A stretch of DNA of 54,977 nucleotides from Prochlorococcus sp. AG-363-A16 (GCA_003280345.1 QCFB01000012.1:1-54977), one strand, 5' to 3'. Positions 19,892-29,120 are shown, counted from the first letter of the stretch. Numbers and translations: made by a program. The notes: generated by a model from the letters alone, not told the origin.

Positions 19892-20185
19892 ATGGCCAGA
19901 TTGATAATTACACATTCATCATATATAGAAGGATTGATACCATTACTAAAAAGAATGGCAAATAATAATGAAATAAAGTCAATTATTCCAGGAAGAATTC
20001 AAAGAACAAAAGGAAGAAATGAGGCTTTAAAACTAAAAGTATCGATCAATACCAATGAAGGATACAAAATAATTGCAAGAAAAGGGTCATCAGTTCAGGA
20101 AGTATTTATAATCACAAAGTTAACTAAAGAAAATGTAGAAGAAATTATAATTAAACTATGTAATCAAAAGAAAAATAAACTATAA
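19892..20185 (+). CDS. DUF2103-like small protein
   Basis: A 97-residue protein beginning MARLIITHSSYIEGLIPLLKRM, with an internal basic stretch RIQRTKGRNEALKLKV and RKGSSVQEVF. The pattern resembles cyanobacterial DUF2103 proteins, described as possible metal- or nucleic-acid-binding proteins; I am moderately sure of this. The high lysine/arginine content would fit nucleic-acid contact. Function unknown. Confidence 0.6.
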   Translation: MARLIITHSSYIEGLIPLLKRMANNNEIKSIIPGRIQRTKGRNEALKLKVSINTNEGYKIIARKGSSVQEVFIITKLTKENVEEIIIKLCNQKKNKL

Positions 20186-20204
20186 CATAATAATTTTAAT
20201 AAAT

Positions 20205-20402
20205 TTAATCAATTACATCTTTTAATAATTCAGATTGATTTGATTCAAACGAAAGAGCTTCATAAAGTTCCTTAAAAATTTCTTCCTTGATGGCTGTCAT
20301 GGCTTCATCAACTTCATGAAGATCGTAGCGAGGCATTACAAAACATTGATCATTCTTATAAATTATGGCGATTAATACTATAAATGCACAGATTTGTAAC
20401 AT
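20205..20402 (-). CDS. Small acidic hypothetical protein
   Basis: A frame of 65 residues. The first 22 form a hydrophobic stretch (ICAFIVLIAIIY), and the rest is an acidic helix (PRYDLHEVDEAMTAIKEEIF). Translation may instead begin at the internal ATG at 20336 (MPRYDLHEV), giving a soluble 43-residue protein; the choice decides whether it is membrane-anchored. It converges on the DUF2103-like gene. I do not recognise the family. Confidence 0.5.
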   Translation of the reverse strand: MLQICAFIVLIAIIYKNDQCFVMPRYDLHEVDEAMTAIKEEIFKELYEALSFESNQSELLKDVID

Positions 20403-20479
20403 CGTTTAAAAAGCTCTATGTAAATTTAATTAGAATTATTTTATTAACGTACTAAAATAAAAATTTTAGAGAGGAAGGA

Positions 20480-20806
20480 ATGCCAAAAGTTGGACAAAGG
20501 TCAATCATTAAAAATTTATCATTACTTCTAGTTGTATCAACAAGCCCATTCCTTAACAATATAAGCTCAAATGCAAGCATAAGAGAAGCACGTATAATAA
20601 GCAAATATAATAATAAAGATATCAAATCAGCTCAGGTATTCCCAAACTTAAATCAACCACCAATTCTTCAAAAGAAAACAAACAAACCAATTTCAATTAA
20701 AGTCATACCATACAAAAGATATAAATCAAATACAAGGAGGCCTAATAGAATAAAAGCAAGAAGAAGATCAATACAAAGATACCCACGATTAGAAGAAATG
20801 TATTGA
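20480..20806 (+). CDS. Secreted, highly basic hypothetical protein
   Basis: A 108-residue protein with an N-terminal hydrophobic segment (about residues 11-28, ending near SSNASI) that looks like a signal peptide. The C-terminal third is extremely basic (RYKSNTRRPNRIKARRRS). Such proteins could bind nucleic acid, outer-membrane lipid or surface polyanions, but nothing in the sequence decides this. A GAGAGGAAGG-type ribosome site precedes the ATG. Its stop and that of the next convergent gene are 1 base apart. Confidence 0.55.
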   Translation: MPKVGQRSIIKNLSLLLVVSTSPFLNNISSNASIREARIISKYNNKDIKSAQVFPNLNQPPILQKKTNKPISIKVIPYKRYKSNTRRPNRIKARRRSIQRYPRLEEMY

Positions 20807-20807
20807 T

Positions 20808-21230
20808 TTAATTAACTTGCTGACAATAGTTGTTAAAAAGTTGAAATTCAAAATCATTAATTGGAGGCTGCCAATTCTTCCATATTCCATTAATACTAGT
20901 AATATTTATTTTTTTCTTAGTGCAAGATAGAGCTAAAAAAATCAATTTATTTTGAGGATTTAAGGCTGGTACCACATGAATGCCTGCCTTTTCATGCCAT
21001 CGTGACCAATCAATTCTTAGAGGGCCATAGCTTCTCCAATCTCTTAATGGAGAATTACTCTTAAAGTCTTCAATTAATTTAATTCGATTAAATTCGATAC
21101 AGCCATTGTAATCAGTAGTTAATTCACATAATTCGTGAAATTCATGTATTTCGTGAGATGAAATTGAAGGTTGTATAAAAATAAGAGTGAATAAGAGATA
21201 TAAGAATTTGAATTTAGTTTTTGTAAACAT
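20808..21230 (-). CDS. Secreted hypothetical protein
   Basis: A 140-residue protein with a signal peptide (FKFLYLLFTLIFIQPSISS), followed by a His/Glu-rich stretch (HEIHEFHELCEL) and four cysteines (C36, C44 and two in the C-terminal half, counted approximately). The cysteines could form disulfides in the periplasm. The central part has a WRSYGPLRIDWSRWH cluster of aromatic residues that I associate with a small cyanobacterial family, without a name. It converges on the basic secreted protein. Confidence 0.55.
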   Translation of the reverse strand: MFTKTKFKFLYLLFTLIFIQPSISSHEIHEFHELCELTTDYNGCIEFNRIKLIEDFKSNSPLRDWRSYGPLRIDWSRWHEKAGIHVVPALNPQNKLIFLALSCTKKKINITSINGIWKNWQPPINDFEFQLFNNYCQQVN

Positions 21231-21260
21231 AGAATAGTTTATATAGGTGTTGAATTATAA

Positions 21261-21530
21261 TTATGTTTCGTATTCACTATTGAATTTATGTAAATATTCC
21301 TTGTAAAGAGTAAACGCTTTTTCGGACTCTGGGGTAAGTCCATCTGTTTTATACAAATTGAAGATAAAATGATATTGAAATTTAACAGGTTGAAATGCAG
21401 CTTGATATTCAGCCTGAATATCATCATCATATATATCATTGATCTTTGCTGAAATCAACTCGACATCTCGCTTTGCTGTTGCAAGCTCCTTTTCTAATTC
21501 CTTACTAAGCTTTCGTCTCTTCTTGGGCAT
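21261..21530 (-). CDS. Hypothetical coiled-coil protein
   Basis: An 89-residue soluble protein. Residues 1-35 are strongly charged (MPKKRRKLSKELEKELATAK) and predict a helix or short coiled coil. The rest has an aromatic-rich segment (VKFQYHFIFNLYKTDG) and a helical end. No catalytic motif is seen and I do not recognise the family. An overlapping frame on the same strand (21239-21439) is a shadow. Confidence 0.5.
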   Translation of the reverse strand: MPKKRRKLSKELEKELATAKRDVELISAKINDIYDDDIQAEYQAAFQPVKFQYHFIFNLYKTDGLTPESEKAFTLYKEYLHKFNSEYET

Positions 21531-21659
21531 AGGGATTGAATCAGAGTAAATTCTACCTTACAGAAAGTTTAACTTATTAAGGGAGTAAAAACGTAAAGTC
21601 TTTTATTTTTTACTAATATAACGCATAAGGTGTAAAATTTTAAAAGTCGAAAAGGAGTC

Positions 21660-22016
21660 ATGAAGAAAAGTCAGGCTCAAAGCAAAAATTCTATAGATGA
21701 TTCAGAGCTGCCATGGTGGGTCGAGCTACTATTCGTACAGATTGGTCTACCTGATAATTGGTTAAGAACTTATCTTAAAAAAAGAAAGGCATTTAGAATT
21801 TTCTTTAAAAATAATAACGTATTAATCAAATATTTATTTATTATTCTAATTGGTATACTTTATATAGATCCAATAGTAAAAGAGTCTAGGATATTTAATT
21901 ATTGTATAAAAGGCTCGCAAAACATTATAAAAGCATACACAAATGAAAATACATATAGTGAAAAGGAGTATAAAGTATTAGCAACAAGATATTGTAACGG
22001 TGGAAATATAAAATAG
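21660..22016 (+). CDS. Hypothetical membrane protein
   Basis: A 118-residue protein with one clear membrane helix (about residues 57-73, YLFIILIGILYIDPIV), preceded by a basic segment (LKKRKAFRIFFKNN) and followed by a part with two cysteines. A GAAAAGGAG ribosome site sits just ahead of ATG 21660. The orientation by the positive-inside rule puts the N-terminus in the cytoplasm. Family not recognised. Confidence 0.5.
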   Translation: MKKSQAQSKNSIDDSELPWWVELLFVQIGLPDNWLRTYLKKRKAFRIFFKNNNVLIKYLFIILIGILYIDPIVKESRIFNYCIKGSQNIIKAYTNENTYSEKEYKVLATRYCNGGNIK

Positions 22017-22044
22017 AAATTCTTATCTAAGAAGAACAGATATT

Positions 22045-22194
22045 TTATGAATCATGTTCTTTGTTCGTTAAGTCATAGGTAGGTTTTTCTTTAGGCTTTT
22101 TACCTTCTATAAAAGTTGATAAAAGCATTAATATTCGTCCAAATAGAGGCACCCAAAGCCTTTCATAAAGAAACTTCAATAAGTTGTTCATCAT
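22045..22194 (-). CDS. Small hypothetical membrane-associated protein
   Basis: A 49-residue protein if started at ATG 22194 (MMNNLLKFLYERLWVPLFGR), which forms an amphipathic to hydrophobic helix followed by a polar tail (GKKPKEKPTYDLTNKEHDS). The frame is open to 22239, but the extra residues have no helix continuity. Its nearest neighbour upstream on the same strand is the GT39-like gene. Function unknown. Confidence 0.45.
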   Translation of the reverse strand: MMNNLLKFLYERLWVPLFGRILMLLSTFIEGKKPKEKPTYDLTNKEHDS

Positions 22195-22272
22195 TTTTAT
22201 TCTAACTATTAATTCTACATTATATAAATTAAAGTGCAATAGATATGATTTTAATTAAACCATTTAGTCTTC

Positions 22273-23922
22273 TTATTCAACTATCTTGATTAATGTAATC
22301 CTATTATAAGAGTCTATCGTATAAACATTATTGGGATATCGATTAAGTAAATCATTGATAATATTACTAGGAACAATGCTATAGGATGAGCGTAAATGGC
22401 TAAATATTGATGAATTATTAATACTATAAGAAGGTAAGTAAAACTTTAAAAGTGATTGATCTTTTGTTGGTAATCTATACAAATTAATTTGATTAGTATT
22501 GACAATTTTATGAATATTAGATTGTTCAAGAAAAGCCTTAAACTTATTGTTTGGATTACCCATATAACCTTCAGCATATAGAGAGGCCAGAATTGATATT
22601 TGAATTAAACTAATAATAAGAATATATTTAGAAAAATTTAAAATGTCAATTTTAGATGTTAAAAAGGTTAGAGAAATAATGAGGGAAGTAGATCCCCATA
22701 TTATTATTCTCCTAGAAATTAATTCTTGATTGTCAATTAAATGGGGAAGGTTAGAAATAGGTATTAAAGAGTATGTCGCAATGATGAGAATAACAAAAGA
22801 TATTAAAGTAACTGTTATTGCAATTAGTATAGAAGTTCTTCTATATCTTATGCTAATTTTAGGTGCATAATCAATTATGGCTCCACATAACAAAGAAATA
22901 AATGGTAAAAGAGATAATGAATAATGAATATGATTTGTAGAAATAAAGATTAGTATTGAAAAAACAATAGCAGGGTAGCCTATAAAGATAGATAAAAATC
23001 TAGCATCATTTTTCGAATTAAATATTGAAGTAAATCCAAATAATACCAAAATACTTGCAGGGTAAGTCAGTATCATGACAGTCAATGGATAAAACTTAAA
23101 GCCTTTTAGAAGTTGCCCACCAACAGCTTTTTTATGGGCAAAATCTAGAAGCCTATAAATAGATTCAATGCCATAATGGTCAAAAGCAATAGAAATAGAA
23201 ACAACAGAAGGTATAGCTCCAATAATTATTCCAATTACAAAAGACCTAATAAATTTTGAACCAAATTTATTATACGAATGATAAAGGCATGGCAATAGTC
23301 CTATGATTGGAAGAGCAATCATAAAACTTCTAAAAATAAATGATAAGCTAATAAAGAAGCCTGAAAGATGCCATAGTATAAATGAAAAATTAGGGTAATT
23401 AATATAAATTGAATTTGCTTTAAGTAAGAAATATAACGAGAATAGAATACAACATATAAAAATCAGATCAGGGCTAGAATATCTACTATATTGTAACCAC
23501 AAAGGCATAGTAGGTAATAATATAGCCGAACATAATGAGGCATTACTGGTTAGGAACTGCCTGCCAATTTTATAAACCAAAACACAACATATAATAGAAG
23601 CTAAAGAACTAGGAAGTCTTGCTGAAGCTTCTGTATATCCAAGTACTTTCATGCTCAAAGCAATTAACCAATAACTTCCAACTGTTTTATGATGTGGGTT
23701 ATCAAAAGGAGTAAAAAAATCATTACTCTCTAACATTAATTTAGCTCTTCCGGCGTATAGTGATTCATCATGTGCAGTTAAACTTTGAGAAGAATCATCC
23801 CAGATGCCAGCAAATGAAGAAATAGAAGATACTAAAATAATTAATATTATATTGATATTTAACGTATTTATTCTCAAATTGAGCTGATCTAGAAATGCTT
23901 TAGTTTTTTGGATTATTTGCAT
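22273..23922 (-). CDS. GT39-like (PMT_2/ArnT-type) membrane glycosyltransferase
   Basis: A 549-residue polytopic protein with about 11-12 membrane helices. The first extracytoplasmic loop contains LTAHDESLYAGRAKLMLES, with the acidic DE pair expected for GT-C enzymes that use polyprenyl-phosphate sugars, followed by NPHHKTVGSYWL and ASARLPSSL. It probably transfers a sugar from a lipid carrier to a lipid or protein acceptor on the outer face of the membrane. It stands alone among small genes. Acceptor and sugar are not predictable. Confidence 0.72.
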   Translation of the reverse strand: MQIIQKTKAFLDQLNLRINTLNINIILIILVSSISSFAGIWDDSSQSLTAHDESLYAGRAKLMLESNDFFTPFDNPHHKTVGSYWLIALSMKVLGYTEASARLPSSLASIICCVLVYKIGRQFLTSNASLCSAILLPTMPLWLQYSRYSSPDLIFICCILFSLYFLLKANSIYINYPNFSFILWHLSGFFISLSFIFRSFMIALPIIGLLPCLYHSYNKFGSKFIRSFVIGIIIGAIPSVVSISIAFDHYGIESIYRLLDFAHKKAVGGQLLKGFKFYPLTVMILTYPASILVLFGFTSIFNSKNDARFLSIFIGYPAIVFSILIFISTNHIHYSLSLLPFISLLCGAIIDYAPKISIRYRRTSILIAITVTLISFVILIIATYSLIPISNLPHLIDNQELISRRIIIWGSTSLIISLTFLTSKIDILNFSKYILIISLIQISILASLYAEGYMGNPNNKFKAFLEQSNIHKIVNTNQINLYRLPTKDQSLLKFYLPSYSINNSSIFSHLRSSYSIVPSNIINDLLNRYPNNVYTIDSYNRITLIKIVE

Positions 23923-24145
23923 GATTTAATTGTCACAGCATTAATAGAATGAATGGAGCAGCTAAAACCTATATGATTAAAAATAAGAAAAGCTGATTTT
24001 AAACCAAACAAAAAATACCATAGTAAAGCTGATTCAATAACAGAATAGTAGTTGCTATGTACTACAAAGAATCAAAATTTATCAATGCATGTAGCAGGCC
24101 TCGCAATTTAACTTATCACGAGTTATTAATAAAGAAAACAAGGTT

Positions 24146-24298
24146 ATGCTTTCAACCAAAACAAGGCTACATCTTGAAGCTTTAATTAAAAGACTTTCAA
24201 AAGGCCAGTCTGTAACACTTCAGCAAAGGCTCGAACTGCATAAATATGCAAAAAGATTCCCAATGATTGCTGGCAAATTAAAAACAGCACTAAATTAA
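24146..24298 (+). CDS. 50-residue helical protein (paralogue of the 52002 gene)
   Basis: A short frame MLSTKTRLHLEALIKRLSKG continuing QSVTLQQRLELHKYAKRFP. It shares length, order and most charged positions with the protein encoded at 52002-52187 (MLSTNKRLEVEKIINRLSKG). The first eleven bases of the two genes are identical. An AAGG ribosome-site-like sequence precedes the ATG. I recall similar short proteins being widespread in marine picocyanobacteria, without a known role. A competing overlapping frame at 24057 looks spurious. Confidence 0.65.
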   Translation: MLSTKTRLHLEALIKRLSKGQSVTLQQRLELHKYAKRFPMIAGKLKTALN

Positions 24299-24384
24299 CA
24301 TTGGTCTATAGATGTTTCTAATATACCAATCAATTCAATGAGTAGAATATGATATAAGATATTACAATAGATTCAATATGAAAA

Positions 24385-24957
24385 TTGAGACTTTTAAACA
24401 AGAAATTTTTGATAGGCTACTTTTCATTAATTTTATTTGGAGCATATTTTTTAATAAGTCCCTACATCATTTTATTCAGATTTAAAAATAATTTAGAGAA
24501 TAAGACATATAACAATTTAGAAAGATTTATAGACTTCCCAAAAGTCAAAAAAAGTATAAAGCCTCAAATAAGTAATCAGCTTAAGCAAAAATTAAATATA
24601 AATCTCCAAATATATTTTATAAATAATCTAGCATCGATCATTATAGATAAAATGGCTGATAGTATTGTTGAATCAATTATCTCACCTAATGGCATAAGAA
24701 CACTTTTACTAATGGGTGAAGTAAGAATGCCACAATTAGGTAAGAGTTATGAAAATGAATTGATAATTGAAGATTCAACTAATCAATCCAAAGACAAAAA
24801 TGTAGATATTGAACTTTATTATAAAAATATAAACCTATTTGTTGTAAAGACATCTTCTAATAAAGTTGAAACTATTGCAACATTTAGCTGGACTAGAAAC
24901 GGTTTTTTTAACTGGAAATTGACACATGTCACGATTTCACAATTAGTTCTAAATTAA
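24385..24957 (+). CDS. DUF2939 family protein
   Basis: A 190-residue protein with one N-terminal membrane anchor (about residues 9-30, IGYFSLILFGAYFLISPYI) and an extracytoplasmic domain. The stretch YIILFRFKNNLENKTYNNLERFIDFPKVKKSIK matches the start of DUF2939, as does the later FSWTRNGFFNWKLTHVTI. The predicted start is TTG 24385; no ATG is available in frame nearby. Role unknown, probably periplasmic. Confidence 0.65.
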   Translation: MRLLNKKFLIGYFSLILFGAYFLISPYIILFRFKNNLENKTYNNLERFIDFPKVKKSIKPQISNQLKQKLNINLQIYFINNLASIIIDKMADSIVESIISPNGIRTLLLMGEVRMPQLGKSYENELIIEDSTNQSKDKNVDIELYYKNINLFVVKTSSNKVETIATFSWTRNGFFNWKLTHVTISQLVLN

Positions 24958-25107
24958 CTAATAAGCCAATTAACTTAAAATTTTAACTATATTTCAATTC
25001 TGGTTGAAACTTTTATCTTATTTGCACAGTTTTACATTTAAATTAATCAAAATAAACTTTTTTAAGATAATTGAGCAAGCTACTAATTGTTGGACTAAGA
25101 TAAGGTT

Positions 25108-25443
25108 ATGGATATCCCAGAACAAGAGGGTCGAACTTGCGAGGTTTGCGGAAACACCTTTGTTCTCAACCTTTTTCGACTGAACAGCACTAAATGTAGG
25201 TACTGCGAAGATGGCATTGAAGTTCCAAGGCGACTGAAAAATTCATATTTTGGGAGTTCTAATCCTGATAAAAGTATTACAGAAGAAAGCAAATCTGAAT
25301 TATCAAAAAAAACCACATCTTCGACTACATATGAAAATCCATCAGAAGAACTTTTAACTAAAAATAATCTTGATGGTGAATTAAATATAACTGAACAAAT
25401 TTATAACAACAAAAATAATTTAGATGATATATGGGATAAGTAA
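25108..25443 (+). CDS. Small zinc-ribbon-like hypothetical protein
   Basis: A 111-residue protein with two Cys pairs, CEVC near residue 11 and CRYC near residue 31, arranged like a rubredoxin-type zinc knuckle. This is followed by a long Asn/Ser/Glu-rich tail that looks disordered and ends DDIWDK. The structured part is the first 45 residues. It could mediate protein or nucleic-acid contacts; no catalytic residues are visible. It converges on the glycerate kinase gene. Confidence 0.6.
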   Translation: MDIPEQEGRTCEVCGNTFVLNLFRLNSTKCRYCEDGIEVPRRLKNSYFGSSNPDKSITEESKSELSKKTTSSTTYENPSEELLTKNNLDGELNITEQIYNNKNNLDDIWDK

Positions 25444-25463
25444 TAATTAAAATTTATTTAGTT

Positions 25464-26486
25464 TTACTTAGGCTGATCTTCTTTGTTTCCTAACCAACAT
25501 ATTTGTCTTTTTTGATTAATTTCCGCAACTACATCCGAATTAATTTCTAAAAGTGATTTTTGAGGAATAGCTGAATTAATCATACGTATAAATGATTTGA
25601 GTTTATCTCCCCTTAGTGAACTACCCCGAATTTTATACATATTATCTTCTTGCTCTTTTTTCCATTTATTTGTAGCAGAAAATGTAATTGGCTTAAGATG
25701 CCATAATCTTTCTACTAATTCCCATATACAAGAGTATTCAGAAAGTGATACTTGAATTTTTTCTTGATAATTAAGTTCTTCTATTGAAAGAGGAGTTATT
25801 AAATCAGAACTTTGATTGATTGAATCAAGCGGTAAATCTGTAGGTTCACAGCATAAAAACCATCCTTCCAAAATCAACACTCTCGGTTTTGATATTCTCC
25901 ATTCTGACCTATCTCCAAAACCATTCCTTAGTGACTTGTCAAAGGTTGGAGTGAATAGATAACCATTATTTTTCCATTTTAAAATCTGTTTATACATAAC
26001 TTCAATAGAATGACTTCCTGGGATCCCTCTAGGAACTTTCCATGGGTTCCCAAGCATTGCTTGGTCTAACTCTTCTCCAGGAAGATAGAAATCATCAAGT
26101 GAGAGAACAGTGACTGGCCAGCCCATCGAATTGGATGCTGCTTCTAACCAGTTGCCTAAACTAGTTTTTCCAGAGCCAGGAAGAGCAGTAATCCCGATAA
26201 TACTAGTAGACAAATCTAAAGAAATAAGACGTTCTATTTCTGATAACAAAGGCAGTCCTAATCCCCAAAACCAATCAGACTTTGTTCCAGGGGCCCAATA
26301 TGAAAGTGCTATATCTGGAGCACCATATTGTTTCCAATGATCAACCCATTTAGATGAATCATTCCAACCTATTCCTTGGAGTAAACACTCAAATTTATCT
26401 AAAGGAAACAAAATATCTGGATTGCCAACAGTTGACCATGGGGAACATGAATTAACTATATTAAGTTGATTATTATTATAAACCAT
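25464..26486 (-). CDS. glyK: D-glycerate 3-kinase
   Basis: A P-loop kinase that phosphorylates D-glycerate to 3-phosphoglycerate, normally the last step of photorespiration. The P-loop is ALPGSGKTSLGNW (about residues 101-113), followed by VLSLDDFYLPGEELD, where the acidic pair coordinates Mg, and GDRSEWRI and VLILEGWFLC as Walker B-like strand. The C-terminal IRGSSLRGDKLKSFIRMI part fits the plant/cyanobacterial GLYK family. ATG 26486 is preferred, because a start at 26552 would run 50 bases into gpgP. It is the last gene of the phosphorylase-gpgP-glyK operon, which suggests it also recycles glycerate from glucosylglycerate. Confidence 0.85.
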   Translation of the reverse strand: MVYNNNQLNIVNSCSPWSTVGNPDILFPLDKFECLLQGIGWNDSSKWVDHWKQYGAPDIALSYWAPGTKSDWFWGLGLPLLSEIERLISLDLSTSIIGITALPGSGKTSLGNWLEAASNSMGWPVTVLSLDDFYLPGEELDQAMLGNPWKVPRGIPGSHSIEVMYKQILKWKNNGYLFTPTFDKSLRNGFGDRSEWRISKPRVLILEGWFLCCEPTDLPLDSINQSSDLITPLSIEELNYQEKIQVSLSEYSCIWELVERLWHLKPITFSATNKWKKEQEDNMYKIRGSSLRGDKLKSFIRMINSAIPQKSLLEINSDVVAEINQKRQICWLGNKEDQPK

Positions 26487-26502
26487 GATTAAAATTAAGT
26501 TA

Positions 26503-27306
26503 TTACAATTCTGATAATGATGATCTGACAGCCTTTGCCCAGCCACTCCCATGGGGCTCTGGTGCTAGATAAAGTTGACCAGATTTAATTCCCTCCAAAA
26601 ATACATTGTTAGGTCCACAAGAAGAAGGAACAACAATAGCTCTATCAGCAATATTTAATAGAGGAAGGTCATTAGGGGAATCACCGAGGGCTATAACAAT
26701 TACATTAGAGTTATTCATATAACTCTTTAATTTAAGGACTGCTTGACCTTTGTCACATCCATAACTTATAAGATGGCTCATACGATTACCCTTGAATATA
26801 GATAAACCAAGTTCATTTGCATATAAATCAAGTTTTTGAATAATTTCATTTGGTGGGTTGAGAAAAGGGACACTCCATTTTCGATCTGTTGCAAGCTCAA
26901 TTGATTTACCTTCAAGACCCGTTAAATCTCTGATCTCTTGATAAGACAAATCAACAAGTGCTCTAAGTTGAATGCCAACTTTTTTACTTAGAATATCAAG
27001 CAAAGGAATTAATTCACTAGAATGTTTTCCTAATGCAATTTCCCAGTCTTGCGATGAATCAGAATCTCCACCATATATTGCACCGCCATTCTCTACTATA
27101 TAAGGGTCAGTAAGGCCGTATATCTTGCGAAATTCTCTTACTTCTGATGCAGTCTTACTAGTACAAGGAATAACAGGAATTCCATTTTCTTTAAGCCAAT
27201 TCAAAGTTTGCAATGCAGGGGTTAAATCATATTTATGGTCTAATAATGTTCCATCAAGATCAGTAACGATCCAGAATCTAGAATTAATACTCATAAGATT
27301 AGTCAA
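26503..27306 (-). CDS. gpgP: Glucosyl-3-phosphoglycerate phosphatase (MpgP-type HAD)
   Basis: A 267-residue HAD phosphatase of the Cof/MpgP (IIB) type. The catalytic aspartates are D16 and D18 in VTDLDGTLLD, and the C-terminal metal site is ALGDSPNDLPLL. The cap contains IVENGGAIYG. It should dephosphorylate glucosyl-3-phosphoglycerate to glucosylglycerate, the product of the divergent gpgS. It overlaps the end of the phosphorylase gene by 8 bases; ATG 27294 is an alternative start with less overlap. Mannosyl-3-phosphoglycerate phosphatase is the family name, but the neighbour GpgS sets the substrate. Confidence 0.82.
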   Translation of the reverse strand: MTNLMSINSRFWIVTDLDGTLLDHKYDLTPALQTLNWLKENGIPVIPCTSKTASEVREFRKIYGLTDPYIVENGGAIYGGDSDSSQDWEIALGKHSSELIPLLDILSKKVGIQLRALVDLSYQEIRDLTGLEGKSIELATDRKWSVPFLNPPNEIIQKLDLYANELGLSIFKGNRMSHLISYGCDKGQAVLKLKSYMNNSNVIVIALGDSPNDLPLLNIADRAIVVPSSCGPNNVFLEGIKSGQLYLAPEPHGSGWAKAVRSSLSEL

Positions 27307-29050
27307 GCATTTTCAACCAATGAACAGAATAAGGTTTAATTTCTAAATAAGAATCAGAAAAAACCTTACTCGATAAACAATCCTTCCATATTTTAGACGA
27401 ATTACATTCATCAACATGTAAAGCTTCAAAAAGTGAAAAACTTAATGTATTTTCAGTCATATTATGAATTGCCCAAATGCTTTCAGAACCTGTTCCACGA
27501 AGAATAATAACAAGGTCACTGCGACCTTGACTTAGGCATTCCATAGGTGATTCTGGGTGAAATGCTTTTAATCTGCTCCTTACACTGAGAGCAACTTTCA
27601 AATGCTGGAGGTTTATACTTGGCTCTGATTTGGGATCCTTGAGAACATGAAATAAATTATCTGCATCAAATCTTTCTCGATTTAAATCTCTTCTTTGTCC
27701 AGTAATTTTGAAACTTTTTAAATCATTATTTGATGCCAAGATTGATTGTAAGTAAAAAGCTGGTATCCCTTGGAGAGACAATACAAATAACTGACTCAAT
27801 AAAAATCGTTCAAATTGTAAATATTTTGGATCTATTCCACCATCAGCCATAGCACTCCACCAGCTAATGTTTAATTCATATGGTTGATCTTTTCCATTGG
27901 ATAGTTTCCTATGACTTATGAGACCACCTCTCTTTTCACATGAAACAAGTAATTTACGAAAACGTTCATTGTCTATTAATCCTTCAATAGGCCTTAGGCC
28001 AACTCCATCATGTGATGCAGTGAAATTTAGAAAACTAGTTCTTTCTGGCAAAATTGGCCAATGATTAAGCCAATGATTAAGTAAATCTGCTTTATTGCTA
28101 ATAATAGATTCTAATAGCAATGGTGGCAAGGGAAAATTATAGGCTAGATTAGCCTGATCTCCTGATGTTATATAAGTAATATTCTCTTGCTCAGGAACGT
28201 TAGTCTCAGTAATTAGAACAGAATTTGAATTTAATTGATTAAGTAAGAGTCTTAATAACTTGACTATTTGATGAACTTCATTTCTGTTTAAACAGTCTGT
28301 ATCAGGCTCTTTCCAAATAAATCCGATAGCATCTAGACGTATCCACCTTACGCCAACATTAAAGTACCTAATTATGAGCCTAAAAAATTCAATAAGCAAT
28401 AGAGGATTTTGCCAATTTAAATCAACTTGATCCGGACCAAATGTAGTCCACACACTTTTTAGGCCATTGGTTGTATATAACTTTGTGAAAAGAGAAGTGC
28501 TTCTAGGACGAATTACATTGTCCCAATTATGTTCTAAGCTAGGAGAAAGGATAAAGGAGTTTCCAGGATCTAAAGCCTTTTGAAATTGTTGTACCCATGG
28601 GTGAGATGCTGATACATGGTTAAGGACCAAATCAGCCATCAGATAGTTATTTTTTGAAAGTTCATTTAAGTGTTCCCAATCACCAAAATTAGATTCAATA
28701 TCTTCATGACTTGAAAGAGCAAACCCCCCATCACTTGTAGAGGATAGGAAAGGTAAAATATGTATTACTGGAGATAAATTACCAATATGATCATCTACAA
28801 GTTCCTTTAAGGTGACTAAAGTAGGTTCGGATTCTCTAATAACTCCATCTGCGTAGGTTATTAATACTGACGTTGAAGCATCCCAAAGTTCACCAGAAAG
28901 TGAATTTACATTGGTTTCAATCTCGGTATTCTCTTGGAGGATCTGCATCAATTGCGACCAAACTAATTGAAGTTCCTCGTCAGAATGATTTTTGTATATA
29001 GATCTGAGAAGAGCTCTCATGTCTTCTGATGGCACGTTTGCTGCTGTCAT
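27299..29050 (-). CDS. GH13_18 phosphorylase, probably glucosylglycerate phosphorylase (sucrose-phosphorylase family)
   Basis: A GH13 alpha-amylase-fold enzyme of about 583 residues. Catalytic segments are MADLVLNHVSASHPW, WIRLDAIGFIWKE (nucleophile Asp), LITETNVPE (acid/base Glu) and FTASHDGVGLRP, which together are the sucrose-phosphorylase subfamily pattern. In this cluster the likely reaction is glucosylglycerate plus phosphate to glucose-1-phosphate plus glycerate; sucrose phosphorolysis is the main alternative. ATG 29050 is chosen over GTG 29092. It forms an operon with gpgP and glyK and diverges from gpgS across a short intergenic space. Confidence 0.75.
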   Translation of the reverse strand: MTAANVPSEDMRALLRSIYKNHSDEELQLVWSQLMQILQENTEIETNVNSLSGELWDASTSVLITYADGVIRESEPTLVTLKELVDDHIGNLSPVIHILPFLSSTSDGGFALSSHEDIESNFGDWEHLNELSKNNYLMADLVLNHVSASHPWVQQFQKALDPGNSFILSPSLEHNWDNVIRPRSTSLFTKLYTTNGLKSVWTTFGPDQVDLNWQNPLLLIEFFRLIIRYFNVGVRWIRLDAIGFIWKEPDTDCLNRNEVHQIVKLLRLLLNQLNSNSVLITETNVPEQENITYITSGDQANLAYNFPLPPLLLESIISNKADLLNHWLNHWPILPERTSFLNFTASHDGVGLRPIEGLIDNERFRKLLVSCEKRGGLISHRKLSNGKDQPYELNISWWSAMADGGIDPKYLQFERFLLSQLFVLSLQGIPAFYLQSILASNNDLKSFKITGQRRDLNRERFDADNLFHVLKDPKSEPSINLQHLKVALSVRSRLKAFHPESPMECLSQGRSDLVIILRGTGSESIWAIHNMTENTLSFSLFEALHVDECNSSKIWKDCLSSKVFSDSYLEIKPYSVHWLKMLD

Positions 29051-29120
29051 TAGGAATCCATCATCAATAGAAACAAGGACATGGCAGTTCACGACTTAAT
29101 TCTTCTGTTCTAAACACGAA

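Noticed and set aside
24057-24185. A 42-codon frame overlapping the 24146 micro-protein in another frame
   Set aside because: It overlaps a gene that has a clear paralogue, has no plausible ribosome site and gives a mixed, uncharacteristic sequence.
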